Below are positions 1-10,369 of a stretch of DNA of 64,000 bases, piece by piece; position 1 is the first letter of the stretch; every line of letters starts with the position of its first letter. A model generated the notes under the pieces. It did no database searches and was not told the origin of the DNA. It worked only from the letters and a program-made list of their open reading frames with translations. Location: the NCBI GenBank assembly GCA_030248295.1, contig JASANH010000900.1, positions 124,001 to 188,000 on the forward strand. Direction: 5' to 3'. This stretch comes from Mesodorylaimus sp. YZB2_4 (taxonomy: Eukaryota; Nematoda; Enoplea; Dorylaimida; Dorylaimidae). The position numbers and the translations under genes were made by a program.

Positions 1-1296
1 TCTAAAATTTTATATTCTCTATTCAATTTATCATTCGTTTGATCGAAAAGGATCGAGTCAAGACTTAAAATGAATCGAAACACATCCTTCATCCAAGCCT
101 AAACCCTTCCCCCTATTGATGGCTTTTTAGAAAAACTTTCGAACAACATGAACGCATTTGTCATCGAGTCGGGACCCCCTCCCTTCCCCCATTCCAAAGC
201 ATCAGTTACACCATCCTATGGTTTTTTCTTTTCCTCACAAGCGGGGACGCGTGGCGGCGGAAATAAAGCGTCTTTACTTGAAAAATAACTGCACATTTGA
301 GAAGGGCGGCTGGCTTTATTAGTGTCTCGTTTGTCTAGACCACTTCCGACCCCCCCTCGACTCATAAACCAAAAAGGCATAACAATGCTCATTTTCTTGC
401 TTTCCGAGAAAAAAAACAAATCGATCATGAAATTCTTATGCATAGCCTTTTCAAGTCAGTCAGTGCCAGTCGGTTCTTCATCAAATCATAAAGAGAATAG
501 TAATTAATGGCTATTTCAGACTTTGCACACACACGACACGACACGAAAGGAAATGCTCGACGGTAAAAAGACCAATGATTCTTTGAACCAAATCGACTAA
601 TAAGCTATGCCTTCTATAAATAGGCACCGCGCGCCCGATCAAAGGCAGCCGCTTGAGAAATAATGAAACGTTTTCTGGGACAAACAACTCGCTTACCCAA
701 GCCCCGGCCTTCGCCCGACCACCATTTCTAGCAAACAAACGACTAAACACACAAAACGATCATTCAGGATCCGAGACTGGGTGCGTAACAAATACGCCCC
801 CCCCTGGAGATCTGTAGTGAAAATTTGGAAAACTGAAAATGCCAAAAAAACTGAACAACTGAAAATGAAAATTTACATGTCGGAAAATTACGAAACATTA
901 TTTTTAGAGAATCTCACACCTCTTTTGGCAAACCACAAATTCAGGCAGCTATCTCCCCAAACCCTGACTTTCTGTCCCTGCTCCGCCAGCTCACCGCGCT
1001 CGAGGATGAAGGAACACATTACGCAAGAATGGCTCGTCCAAACTCTCGGATAGCTTGATCATTGGAGTGGGAGAAGGCCCCTTCGATACCCTTGTCGGAC
1101 ACTACTCTACCCCACCCACCCTCTCACCCATCCGTCACACTCCAATAGGTCCAATCGATTAGTCACTACTTTTTTTCCAACACTCTGCTCTGTACCAGTC
1201 ACTAAATTCCAACCTCTTTCAATCTTATCTCCATAAACTATAGACTACAATTTGAACGAAAAAACTCCTACAAAAAACAGACTGCAATCTGCTCAC
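1..1296. other. Presumed glypican intron 2; no exon recognised
   Basis: No exon matching the next glypican segment (the cysteine-rich block after GRDVVRRMME) can be found here, so it should lie to the left of the window. The only recognisable item is a SINE tail fragment at about 996-1030. Confidence 0.5.
996..1030 (-). repeat. SINE body fragment
   Basis: Contains CTCGAGGATGAAGGAACACA, matching the conserved body CTCGAGGGTGAAGGGACACA of the tRNA-like SINE copies at 11.5, 28.7 and 42.5 kb. The tRNA-like head is not recognisable. Confidence 0.5.
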
Positions 1297-4200
1297 CTCC
1301 ATCATTCGCCTGACGACGTCTCGTCCAACGGCCAATCCTTGCACGAAAGTTCGCGCCGCAATAAAAGCTTTTTGTACTTGTAGTTTCATATTAGCTGGCA
1401 CATCGCCGAACGGCTTCAATCTTTCCATCTGCCCGCTCATACATTGCCAATATCGAGGTTCGAAATCGTAAGGTTGATTTAAAATTCGAAACATACGTTG
1501 ATAAAGTGTCGAATAAAATGAATCAATCGCGCGACTTAAATTAACTTTATTCAACGATCCAGATGTCGTCGCATTCGTCGCATGCAATTGACTCGACGGA
1601 CCATTACCGTAATAATGAGTCAGGTTGTCAAATAGGCCAGCGAAAATATCCGAATTCTGTTCGTATAATAAACCGTAAGTCCGCAAAAACATACTGTGCA
1701 AATCTCGACGTGCGTTTGATATCAGTTCACGAAAAAAGCCTAAAAACAGGTTGGTCAGGTGATTTTATCTGCAAAAAACCAGGTCCGGGAACTGGCTGGA
1801 CAGAGGCAAAAGAGGGCCATGATGTGACTGAAGCCATGACATAGGGTGGGGATACACAGAGGCGAGGGTAGACTGATGCTTGCTATAGGGTAGATAAGGG
1901 ACGCAGGGCTGACAGAGATTAACCGAGGGACCACAGGTAGGGCCCACGCGGTAATACATAGTGCATCCTGCAACACCGCACTCGAGAGCGAAGGGACACA
2001 TTACAAAAGATGCATGGGGCCCACAGGATAAAAGAGGACCCGGCAGGTTAAGGGAGCTACATGGTCAGCAGAGGACCCAAAGGCGCACACACCAGGTGGG
2101 AACAGGACGCAGAGGACAGTGAACAGAGGACCCACGATGCCAAAGGTAGAGGCAATGGACAGCTACAGCAGTCCTTTTCGCTCAGAGTGCCTACCATCTG
2201 CTGCACTTTACACTCTGTACGTGCATCCTTCCAATCACTGCCAGGACCCAGTCGCAAGCAAACCCCACCTCGCAGTAGAACACAAGCTTAGTCTCCCAGC
2301 TTTGCCAGGACTCACCAGCACCGGCACTGGCTCGTGCCCCACTCGAAAGCCTACCCAATCAACAGTGTAGCACACAAGCTCAATCCACTCCTGCCCCGAT
2401 TTCTCCCTTTTTTGCACTTTACACTCTACCTCTTACACATTCCATAATTGCAAATCGCCTATCCAAGGTATGCAATGTCATTTTTTCATCACACGCCCGC
2501 CTTGCTTTGATCTGCGTGATTTATATGCCATTTAGGGGCGAGTGCGCGCATCGACCTACCGCCGTAACAATAAAACTAGAAGTCTGGGTGTGTCGGCGAC
2601 AATCGTCTAGACAAAACGTTTATATTCGACTGGTACCTACTGCCATATTGTCCTTTTTTACGATCGCCACACGCCGCGCCGAGCTCTCGTTTTTACCCTC
2701 CCTCCAACCAAAAACGTCAGTTCTATATTTGGTTAGGTTTAGGTGTAATTATTCCGCCCTCGTCTTTCCGTCAAAAACCCTGACCATGGTGAATAGACGA
2801 CAATGGATTTTTGGTGTGTCAAGTTCTTATCGAATAGAGCCTCGAGTACCTAATTGTCTCCGGAGGGATGCTCGTATGCTTGAACGCTTTCAACAGCCGA
2901 CAAACGGCTTAACTCGTTCTTTTGTCCTTTTCATTTCTTAAGATGACCAGGATAAAGGAAATTACGGATTAGCCTCCTTCTCCTCCTCCAATGGAAATGT
3001 AGAAACAAAAAATCCCAGGCCATTGTACCTGCGCTGCGCACACCCCGCGCCTAAGATGCTCATTTAAGAGGTAGGGGGGCGGGCACTGATTGATGCAGGG
3101 CTGTTGTCGTTGGCGTTTCTTTCCGATTCAAGAAAATGTGCCGACCCGTTCGTCCACTCTAGAGCCAAAATAAACTGGCCAGTTCGGCTGTTCTACGAGC
3201 CTTTGCCCCCACCCTATGCGCATTATCGCATCAATGTACGTGTCGAGAATGAAAGTAAGACGACGGGGTTGCGGCATCGGCCGACGGCGCCAACAGACCC
3301 CCTAGGTCCCTAATCCGATGGACTTTTGCCTATTGCCTTCGAGCAGCACTTTATTAGACATTGCTCGATCGACTTATTACTGTCTGGCTCGCTCCTACGA
3401 TCATTAGCCAGCGGGCGAACCGAGACACCGCAGTCATCGTCGCCCACATAATCCCAAGATGGCAAACTAGTGCGGCCTGCCAACCGAGGACGCGAGAATG
3501 GCAAATGGACAACGGGCAGTCGAATGCCAATCGGATCAACCGTCTCGCGGCCAGACCTAGCCCACAGCCGACCTTCTTCCTCTGCCCCCTTATATGGTTT
3601 GCATTGCCGGGCGAAAATGCGCGTAAACACAGTAAACCAGAGACGAGACGCCGAACCGTCTTCCTGTCCCGTTCGCCATGGCTCAGGGTCAATAAAGATC
3701 AATGGGCGTGAAAGAAATGACCATTCCCCAAGGACGAATGAACACCCGACCTTGCCGCAAAAAACCAGCATCAAGATGATGGTAGGATCGAGGAAAATGA
3801 TATATTTAGCAAAAACCAATGCCGCCACCTTTCCCAAACCCACCACTTAATCACCCAGCCAATGTATCAAGGTCTTTGTCCGCCCACCCACCCGCGCCCG
3901 ATAGTAAATAAGCTGTGGCGATTAGTTGCAGTTGGCAATGCATAACTATTATTCAAGATCGGAACCCGGTTTCCACTAAATTTTGCGCATTCTCTCTTCA
4001 GGCAATCAACTACACGGCCTATTTTTTGGCGCTTTGCATCCGTGTACGGCAATGATTCGCGTTTAGTGCAAGCAGATCAGAACACAGGCAAAGGCTAACC
4101 TAGGAAGGAGCCCACAGAAAAATGATCCGATACAACAAAAAAATCTTACGATCAAATTTTGTTGTCCTCGATTCGAATGTATGACTTAAACCAACAATTT

Positions 4201-4669
4201 TATCTTGTACCGATTTTTGAAATTCTCGTTTCGATTCGCCCAATAATCTCGATTCCATTTCTTCCGTACAACATGTAAATCCTTGCGAACATACTTTCAA
4301 ATGGCCGCCATTGATTGCCTGTTTCGGGATGGCTGGATGATGCCTCGATGATCCATCGCCAGGTTCCGAATTAAGCGACCGAGCAGTTTTTGATTGAGAT
4401 AAAACATGATATAAGTACGAATTAGCATCGGAACATTCGAATGATTGAAGATTGTCATCTGAAGTGGATTTTCGATGCCTCGATGAAGCACGAGACGATG
4501 GTGCGGCCGACACTATATCCAGTGTATAAGTAAAAATGACGATGAAAAACATGACCAAATATCGTGTTCGATAGAAACAACGCCGACAAGATAATGTCCT
4601 CGATGGACTGATATCGTCAGAAGTGCCAACGACGGCGGCGGCGCTCGGTTTGATGTAATTAGACTCCAT
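1297..4669 (-). CDS. Glypican (heparan sulfate proteoglycan core protein), first two coding exons, 3' partial
   Basis: Glypicans are GPI-anchored cell-surface heparan sulfate proteoglycans that modulate Wnt, Hedgehog, BMP and FGF signalling. Exon 1 is 4669-4150 (donor CGTAAG, phase 1) and exon 2 is 1739-1297 (donor GAG/GTGAGC, phase 0); together they give 321 codons. Exon 1 holds a hydrophobic signal segment (MFFIVIFTYTLDIVSA) and the glypican cysteine motif KVCSQGFTCCTEEMESRL. The join reads FDRFFRELISNA followed by MFLRTYGLLYEQNSDIF. Exon 2 continues with RLKPFGDVP and KAFIAARTFVQGLAVGRDV, which are glypican hallmarks, closest by eye to the GPC4/6/dally-like branch. About 39 residues precede the second Met, just before the signal segment, so that Met may be the true start. 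The remaining cysteines, the Ser-Gly attachment sites and the GPI signal lie off the left edge. Not a fragment of any other family I can think of. Confidence 0.9.
1740..4149 (-). other. Glypican intron 1 with repeat remains and an ORF-dense GC-rich island
   Basis: A 2.4-kb intron. It holds a piece of the SINE body at about 1976-2015 and a run of GGACCC/AGAGGAC-rich imperfect repeats at about 2030-2130. A GC-rich stretch at about 3060-3850 is unusually free of stops in several frames; the longest ORF is 178 codons on the minus strand (3846-3310) with a hydrophobic N-terminus. I recognise no domain there and do not call it a gene. Confidence 0.5.
1976..2015 (-). repeat. SINE body fragment
   Basis: Contains CGCACTCGAGAGCGAAGGGA followed by CACATT, the same body motif as the other SINE copies. 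The head is missing or diverged. Confidence 0.5.
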
Positions 4670-5790
4670 TATACCGCCTCCAAGGTTGATAAGACGAGGA
4701 AGATAGGGGACCTAATCGTAAGGACAATAAACTATACAGACATGGGAAGCCGACTTGAAAACGTCCTTCACCAAAACTGGTCGAAATCCGCGTTCCGTTC
4801 CTTCCACAGACGATGAATGTTCGAATGTGGCAGAATTGTGAACTAATCAAAGTCACTGAGCCAAATTAAGTCGACACTGTTTTCATTCGATTTTTGATCA
4901 AAAATTTAACTAGGAATCAACGTAAAAATACGAGAGTGTATCCATGAGAAGTCAACAATTGAAATAAACCTTCTCAATAGCACCTCCCGACACAAGTCGC
5001 ATAAAAGTATAATCACGTTGCGCCAGTCAAAGAAGACGAAAGAATGTCGAGTCGTTTACGGAGTGCAATCGGGCGAACTGGCACTAGTCGCCTTCTCCAT
5101 CCGCAGACAGCCGTACACGATCGACCAGCACGGGCTCATTGCGATGTACACTACTCTTTCACGCGCTTACCGCTTTCTAGCAGACAACTACAAAAGGTGA
5201 GCAAAATCTTACACCAAATTCAAAAATTATGGCGGGAAGAAGAACAGAGTTTGCATCTAAAAATTCAGATTATATTATTGTAGATTTGATCTTTGCCTCG
5301 ATAATATGCAGGAATTTCCAAACATTTTCGGTCATGCAAAGAAAAAAGCGATTTCGGCTCGGATCTGATTTCGGCAAATTCATTCAGATTTGCATTTTAA
5401 ATTTTGATTTTTTGAATTTGCGTCTAAACATTGAAAGGTTGTTTTTAACTAAAGCGGGAAGAAATTCATTGAATACCATTTTTTTATCTCTCAGCATCGA
5501 ATTTACAGAAAATTCGGTTTCACTCTATGTCTGTACACAAAAAATATGCCCATCCCATCAAAATCTGACAGCTGATAAGGCTGTAGCTCGTCATATTCGG
5601 CAGATAGGAGGTTGGTATCAGGCCTATATGCAGTGTGCGAACAGGGCCCACACTGCTAATATGCCATTACCATGTATGGCTGTATGGAACACAGGTCATT
5701 GAAAATCATTCATCGAACACGGATTCAAATATGGCATTCAATTGTACACTATTCAGCGGAAACGGATTCGGCGGCAGCCATTTCCTGGGA
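4670..5790. other. Divergent intergenic region between glypican and transporter; no gene recognised
   Basis: Should contain the glypican promoter on the minus strand. No TATA box stands out there. Between about 5200 and 5550 the sequence is AT-rich. Small ORFs at 5018-5200 and 5229-5702 show no family resemblance. Confidence 0.4.
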
Positions 5791-5797
5791 TATGCTA

Positions 5798-5814
5798 TGA
5801 TAAGCTGTGATAAG
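5798..5814 (+). promoter_or_regulatory. Twin GATA-factor sites upstream of the transporter
   Basis: Two TGATAAG motifs in direct orientation at 5798-5804 and 5808-5814, 22-38 bp upstream of the TATA box. GATA factors commonly drive gut or blood-cell expression in invertebrates; the assignment here is inference. Confidence 0.5.
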
Positions 5815-5835
5815 CGAGGTAGGGCCAGCGAGGGC

Positions 5836-5843
5836 TATAAAAG
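5836..5843 (+). promoter_or_regulatory. TATA box of the sugar-transporter gene
   Basis: TATAAAAG in the context GGGCTATAAAAGACAG, 177 bp upstream of the transporter start codon. The expected transcription start is near 5866. The 5' leader contains an imperfect tandem duplication (TTCCTGAGACATATCTTGCG, then TTCCTCAGGCGTATCTTACG). Confidence 0.6.
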
Positions 5844-6019
5844 ACAGTGGTGGAGGACAGGCAAGACAACTCCTCCTTGTTTGCCCTATTCGACTGCGCC
5901 TCTGATCAGCCAGAGTCTCTTCTAATACTAGCCTCTTCCTGAGACATATCTTGCGGGCTGGTAGGCTTGTTCCTCAGGCGTATCTTACGACTTGGTTAGA
6001 GTGCCTATCCTGAGAGACC

Positions 6020-7664
6020 ATGAAGGGCATAACGTGTAATCTGATGATCTGTGTGCTGGCAGTCTGCTTCGGCACTCAATTCCAATTCTACAACAACGTT
6101 GTCGGCAACAATGTGGCATTCGTCTTTCAAAGATGGTTTAATGAATCGTACACTTTACACTATGGTCACCCCTTGACCGATGGTCAGTACTCGCTCATTT
6201 ACTCCATCACCACATCCTGCCAACAAATCGGCGCTGTCATTTCGTCGCTGGGTACCAAGTTGGCGGCTGAACGAGTAGGGAGGAGGAAAACTCTGATCGC
6301 CACGGCCCTGATCGAAGTGCTGGGTGCCGTCATCGTGGGTCTGTCCAAAGTGGGCACCTCGCTGGAAATGTACGGTGTTGGTCGGTTCGTGATCGGACTT
6401 GGGTTTGGCATGGGATCGGGTGTGGCATCGATGATGATCAGTGAACTGGCACCCGCCAAGATCAGGGGTGCTATCGGCACCATACAGCAAATATTTATTG
6501 GCCTGGGCATGACGATGGCTTTCGCCTTCACACTACCACAGCTGTTCGGGACTGACACATTGTGGCCGATCGCCATGGCCATTCCTGCCGTGCCCGCCTT
6601 AGTGCAAGTGGTCATTATGATCTGGGCCCATGATTCACCAAAATATCTGCTGTTGACCAAGGGTGATAGAAAGGCGTCCGAACAGTCGCTGGTGTTTTAT
6701 AAAGGTAAGCATCCGAACCTTTTCCCCCTTGATTGGTGTCCTCAACCGAAATTATTCAAATCACCAGCCTAAAAATCACTAAATCGATCACAAATCATGG
6801 AACAGTCGATAATCTATAAATCGGTTACTTTTAGGTCACAATTCCGCTCAGCAGATCCTAGCTGATTTGGAGCATGAACGTGATCAGGCCAACAGCAGCA
6901 CCAACCTTGGTTTCTTGCAGGTGGCCAAGAAACGTATGTATCGCAAGCCCCTGATCATCTCGTTCATGCTCATGTTCGCCGTCCAGTGCACGGGTATTTC
7001 CCCGATCATCTCATATTCCAAAACTATCTTCAACTCGGCTGGTTTGGACGAAGAGGCCTCCGAATTGGCCAGTTTGGGCCTGGGTATCATGAATTTGGTC
7101 TGCCCATTCATCGTTTTGGTATTGATCGAAAAGTTGGGCCGCAGACCCTTGCTATTGATCGGATTATCGATCACTTTCTTCGCCCTTCTAATCACAACCT
7201 TGTTGATCAATTTCAACCAGCCCGAGGCAGCCATACCCTTCGTGTACATATTCCAGATCGGCTACGCGGTGGGGTCGAGTGTGTCCTGGATCATGCCCTC
7301 TGAACTGTTCCCCCAGAATGTGCGCGCCTACGGAGTGGCCGTCTCCATCTTCAGCTATTGGTTGTGGCAGCTGGTCACCCTCCTCTGCTATCTCCCATTC
7401 AAGGACGCTGTTGGTGTGCCGAAGAGTATGACCCCTTTCCTGTGCCTCACTGCTGTCCTCTTCGTCTTCTTTTATTATTATTTACCTGAAACCAAGGGCA
7501 TGTCGCCAGAACAGCTCATTTTGGATGAAGAAGTGAAACGAGCGGGGTCATTTAGGAGCAAGTTGACAGCCACTGTGGCGCCCATGGTCAGGAGCTCATC
7601 GGTGCCATCCTTTCATATCGGAGATGCCGACCTGAAAAGTGATCGCGTTGATATCCATGTGTAG
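6020..7664 (+). CDS. SLC2-type facilitative sugar transporter (major facilitator superfamily)
   Basis: Predicted 12-helix plasma-membrane transporter for hexoses or related sugars. Exon 1 is 6020-6704 (AAAG/GTAAGC, phase 1) and exon 2 is 6835-7664 (TTTTAG/GTCAC), giving 504 aa, the usual family length. Family signatures are in the right order: VGRRK at about 86-90 between helices 2 and 3, ELAPAKIRGAIGT after helix 4, a SPKYLL segment near 206 where glucose transporters have PESPR, KLGRRPL near 330 between helices 8 and 9, PSELFPQNVRAYG near helix 10, and PETKGMSPEQL near 446. There is a glycosylation site (NES) in the first extracellular loop. The 130-bp intron lies just after the SPKYLL region. 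The substrate cannot be assigned: no clear QLS glucose-selectivity motif is visible. Intact, with no frameshift. Confidence 0.93.
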
Positions 7665-8708
7665 TTCAGTCCTAGTGTTTTCCTGCTTTGTGCTTGAGCC
7701 TAGTGTTTGTGCTGTGCACTTTGTATAGAAAATATCACAAAGACTCTTGCGCTCTTGAAGTCACAATTCTCGAAAACTCTAGTCTTCACTGGGAGTCAAA
7801 CCTCATCGTCTGTGCGATTTCCAATCTTGCAATTCACCAGTTACATCACGTGGAGCGCACCATACAGTGGGAGCTTTCAGTGCATATCTGAAGCTATAAA
7901 AGCATAGTACTTGCATAGTCCATGCCTATTACAAAGGCTGTGAATCTTCAGCTCAGCTGTTTCATGGCTACGGCAGCGTGTACCATGGCCAATAACCGAC
8001 GTGCAGACTCACAATCACACGGGACACTTTCAAAGTCATCCAGGATGAGAATGGGTCTGACCCCCCCCCCCCCCGCCCATAACACTGTGATGTACTGTCG
8101 TAGAGGACGGGACGTCCCGATATCCGCGCACAGAAGGACATTACAATACGAAAGCGACCACCTTAGCCTGGGCCTAATCGGATATAGTCATAGATATATT
8201 TTACTGCACACTAAGCAGCAGATGCGCACTCATGAGTGTACAGACAGGAAAGGCGAAATACGATAAAATCACGAAATAAACGTCAGTGAACAAAGTTTTT
8301 GCACTCAATGGTAAGAAGACAGTATCTTCAGATGAGGCATTCCACATCATAATGGTCGAATATTCGAAGGGCTGGGTAGAAGCAGTCGTGCGGTGCCAAG
8401 GAACAACAAGGTGGTGCGATTCCGCGAGACGTTGACTGAAACGCAATCCAGACTCGGTTTTGTGGACAAAGTTCACGTTTGAGTAGTCGTGAAAACAAGC
8501 ACAGGTCTATAAACGGCTGAGAGTGCTCCGTTTCCTGCTGCCCCACTCCTGTTCGCCCTCCACAGTACGATGAATGTTCACGAGTACGCGGAGAACCACC
8601 TGCAAAGCTGGTTTTCCGAAGCTTCTCACCAGCAGCGCTAGTCGTCACTGTGTCATTCTCACAATCAGTTGGGTACCTTCTCCATTCATAGCGCGCTTTC
8701 CTGCTTCT

Positions 8709-8744
8709 CCTGTGAAGTGGAAAGTGCGCTTTACACTTCACAGG
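8709..8744. other. Near-perfect 36-nt palindrome (hairpin)
   Basis: Left arm CCTGTGAAGTGGAAAG, loop TGCG, right arm CTTTACACTTCACAGG. The arms pair over 16 bp with one mismatch. Could be a stable RNA hairpin or a small palindromic insertion. It ends just before the duplicated segment that starts at 8752. Confidence 0.6.
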
Positions 8745-8751
8745 CACAAGT

Positions 8752-8900
8752 CTAGCACAGGGCATTGTTGGAGACCACGAAACACGGGCATTGTGCTGCT
8801 GCCATTTCGAACACACTATTCGGGCTCTCGACTGCAGTGTTGCCTGTGAGCACGCGCTTTCCGCTCCATTTCCCCGATCGTCCTCGTTCGTTCTCCAATG
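8752..8900 (+). repeat. Copy 1 of a duplicated segment (copy 2 at 10121-10280)
   Basis: Shares GCATTGTTGGA, CGGGCATTGTGCTGCTGCCA, TTTCGAACAC, CTCTCGA.TGCAGTG, CACGCGCTTTCCGCTCC and CGTCCTCGTT in the same order and orientation with the segment just upstream of the EGF-like gene. Copy 2 carries a short insertion around TGTACAAAACACA. Confidence 0.8.
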
Positions 8901-9053
8901 AAGACAGGAGAAGCCAGCGCACTCATTCCGAGCAGGGAGAAAAAGTGAAAAAGGGAGGGCACAATAGCACCACTGTTCCAACACACGTTACTGAAGTAAT
9001 ACCACACAAAACTAAGACTTCCATCATATAGGTCGTTGTCCATACTTTAGCAA

Positions 9054-9126
9054 GCCGCGATAGCTCAGTTGGGAGAGCGTTAGACTGAAGATCTAAAGGT
9101 CGCTGGTTCGATCCCGGCTCGTGGCA
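9054..9126 (+). tRNA. trnF-GAA: tRNA-Phe (anticodon GAA)
   Basis: 73 nt. The acceptor arms GCCGCGA and TCGTGGC pair with one G-U, plus discriminator A. The anticodon stem-loop TTAGA-CTGAAGA-TCTAA places GAA at 9087-9089. A-box TAGCTCAGTTGGG and B-box GGTTCGATCCC are intact, and a T-run (CTTTTT) follows the 3' end as a Pol III terminator. Looks functional. Confidence 0.95.
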
Positions 9127-9470
9127 GGTTGCCTTTTTGAACCTATTCCTCTTCTCTTCTTCATCGCACTTCGGACGAATGCTTGTTGTAAGACAGCTGT
9201 TGAAAAGGGTGTCTCGTGTTTCGGAATTCAAAATTTTTTTGTGTTTACTCTGTCGCCGTATGTGTGCTAGTTTTTTCGCTTTTCCTTTCCCTGATTTTTA
9301 CATGATCCTGGTCACAAAGCCTTGGATCTTTGTCTGGCACACATCCGTAATGTCACTCATTCATGCCGTGAGATGGGAATCGACGGTCTTCATTTGAAAT
9401 GCATTTCCTGCCAAAACTTCAAATGACGAAAGGAATCTGTAGCACTGTGACCCTCTCATTGGCGGTGGAA

Positions 9471-9599
9471 GGCGCATTTATAGTCGACAAAATTTCTACA
9501 CCTACCCTTAGGGTAGGAGTAATAGCATACGCTCAAGTATATGGCCACTACACCAACCCTAGGGGTAGGAGTAGAAATTTTGTCGACTATAAATGCGCC
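9471..9599. mobile_element. Fold-back/MITE-like element with about 50-bp inverted arms and 5-bp target duplication
   Basis: The left arm starts GGCGCATTTATAGTCGACAA at 9471 and the right arm ends TTGTCGACTATAAATGCGCC at 9599. The arms pair over roughly 50 bp with a few mismatches, around a loop of about 25 bp. It is flanked by TGGAA at 9466-9470 and 9600-9604, a likely target-site duplication (possibly extending to TGGAAGG). The TATAAA inside each arm is part of the inverted repeat and need not be a promoter. No coding capacity. Confidence 0.7.
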
Positions 9600-9747
9600 T
9601 GGAAGGAGAGGATAGGACAGACCAAATTCAGTTGAAGAACTAGAGCAAGGTCAGGCTGGGACTACTGTGCATCTGCGGCTGAAACACCGAACACCCTCTG
9701 ATACTCGCCCGCAGCCCACAGCTGATAGGGCTACGCCGCATGTGCGT

Positions 9748-9790
9748 GCACGTCGCTATCATGGCATGGCATGTCATAATAGCGACGTGC
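9748..9790. other. Small hairpin, 16-bp arms
   Basis: Arms GCACGTCGCTATCATG and CATAATAGCGACGTGC pair with one mismatch around a short loop containing GCATGG repeats. Function unknown. Confidence 0.55.
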
Positions 9791-10120
9791 AGCTGACGGG
9801 GCACTCTGTTGCCTGCAACTCTATCATGTACAGTAAGAATTTTTGCGGGAAATGTGTTTTAAATTTATCAAAGACGATTTGGGAATTACTATCCCATAGT
9901 CACCAATGCAGAAAGGGCTCTCGTCATAAGATCTCGCCACGTAGCTTGTGTCGCCTAGCCAGCATCTGTGCATATTTGCACCCAACCAGTCCTTCATATT
10001 TGTCCTTTGCATTACACAGAATGGCCAAAAATGGTATCGGCATGCGTGTGGTTCGGCTCACGCACATCCCCGGCCGAGGCACGCTCTACTAACCATGAGC
10101 ACAGTAAACACGCACAATGC

Positions 10121-10280
10121 TAGCACAAGGCATTGTTGGACACCACGAACCACGGGCATTGTGCTGCTGCCATTTCGAACACTCTGCTCGTGTACAAAAC
10201 ACACAATTCGGACTCTCGATTGCAGTGCTGCCCGTGTGCACGCGCTTTCCGCTCCCTTTCCCTGCTCGTCCTCGTTAGTT
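10121..10280 (+). repeat. Copy 2 of the duplicated segment, immediately 5' of the EGF-like gene
   Basis: Direct repeat of 8752-8900 (see that entry). It lies 90 bp upstream of the start codon at 10370, so it may form part of the promoter or 5' leader of that gene. Alternatively it is a dispersed repeat that happens to sit there. Confidence 0.75.
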
Positions 10281-10369
10281 TTGCCCATTTCGACCAGCCT
10301 CATTTCATCCAGTCCAAATTTCATTTCGATCCTAGTCTAGTCGAGTCGTGTGAGACCCGACCAGCCGCG

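Larger units (their letters stand above)
7665..9053. other. Intergenic region with one strong hairpin; no gene recognised
   Basis: Contains a C-homopolymer at about 8060, an isolated TATAAAAGC at 7895 with no convincing ORF behind it, a hairpin at 8709-8744, and the first copy of a segment repeated at 10.1 kb. A 218-codon minus-strand ORF (8984-8328) overlaps that repeat and shows no family resemblance. Confidence 0.4.

Noticed and set aside
2507-2941. 144-codon plus-strand ORF inside the glypican intron
   Set aside because: No recognisable family, composition unlike neighbouring coding exons, no promoter.
8328-8984. 218-codon minus-strand ORF
   Set aside because: It overlaps a duplicated non-coding segment and a hairpin; no domain, signal or splice context.
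9471-9599. Bidirectional promoter suggested by TATAAA at both ends
   Set aside because: The symmetry is explained by the inverted arms of a fold-back element with target duplication.
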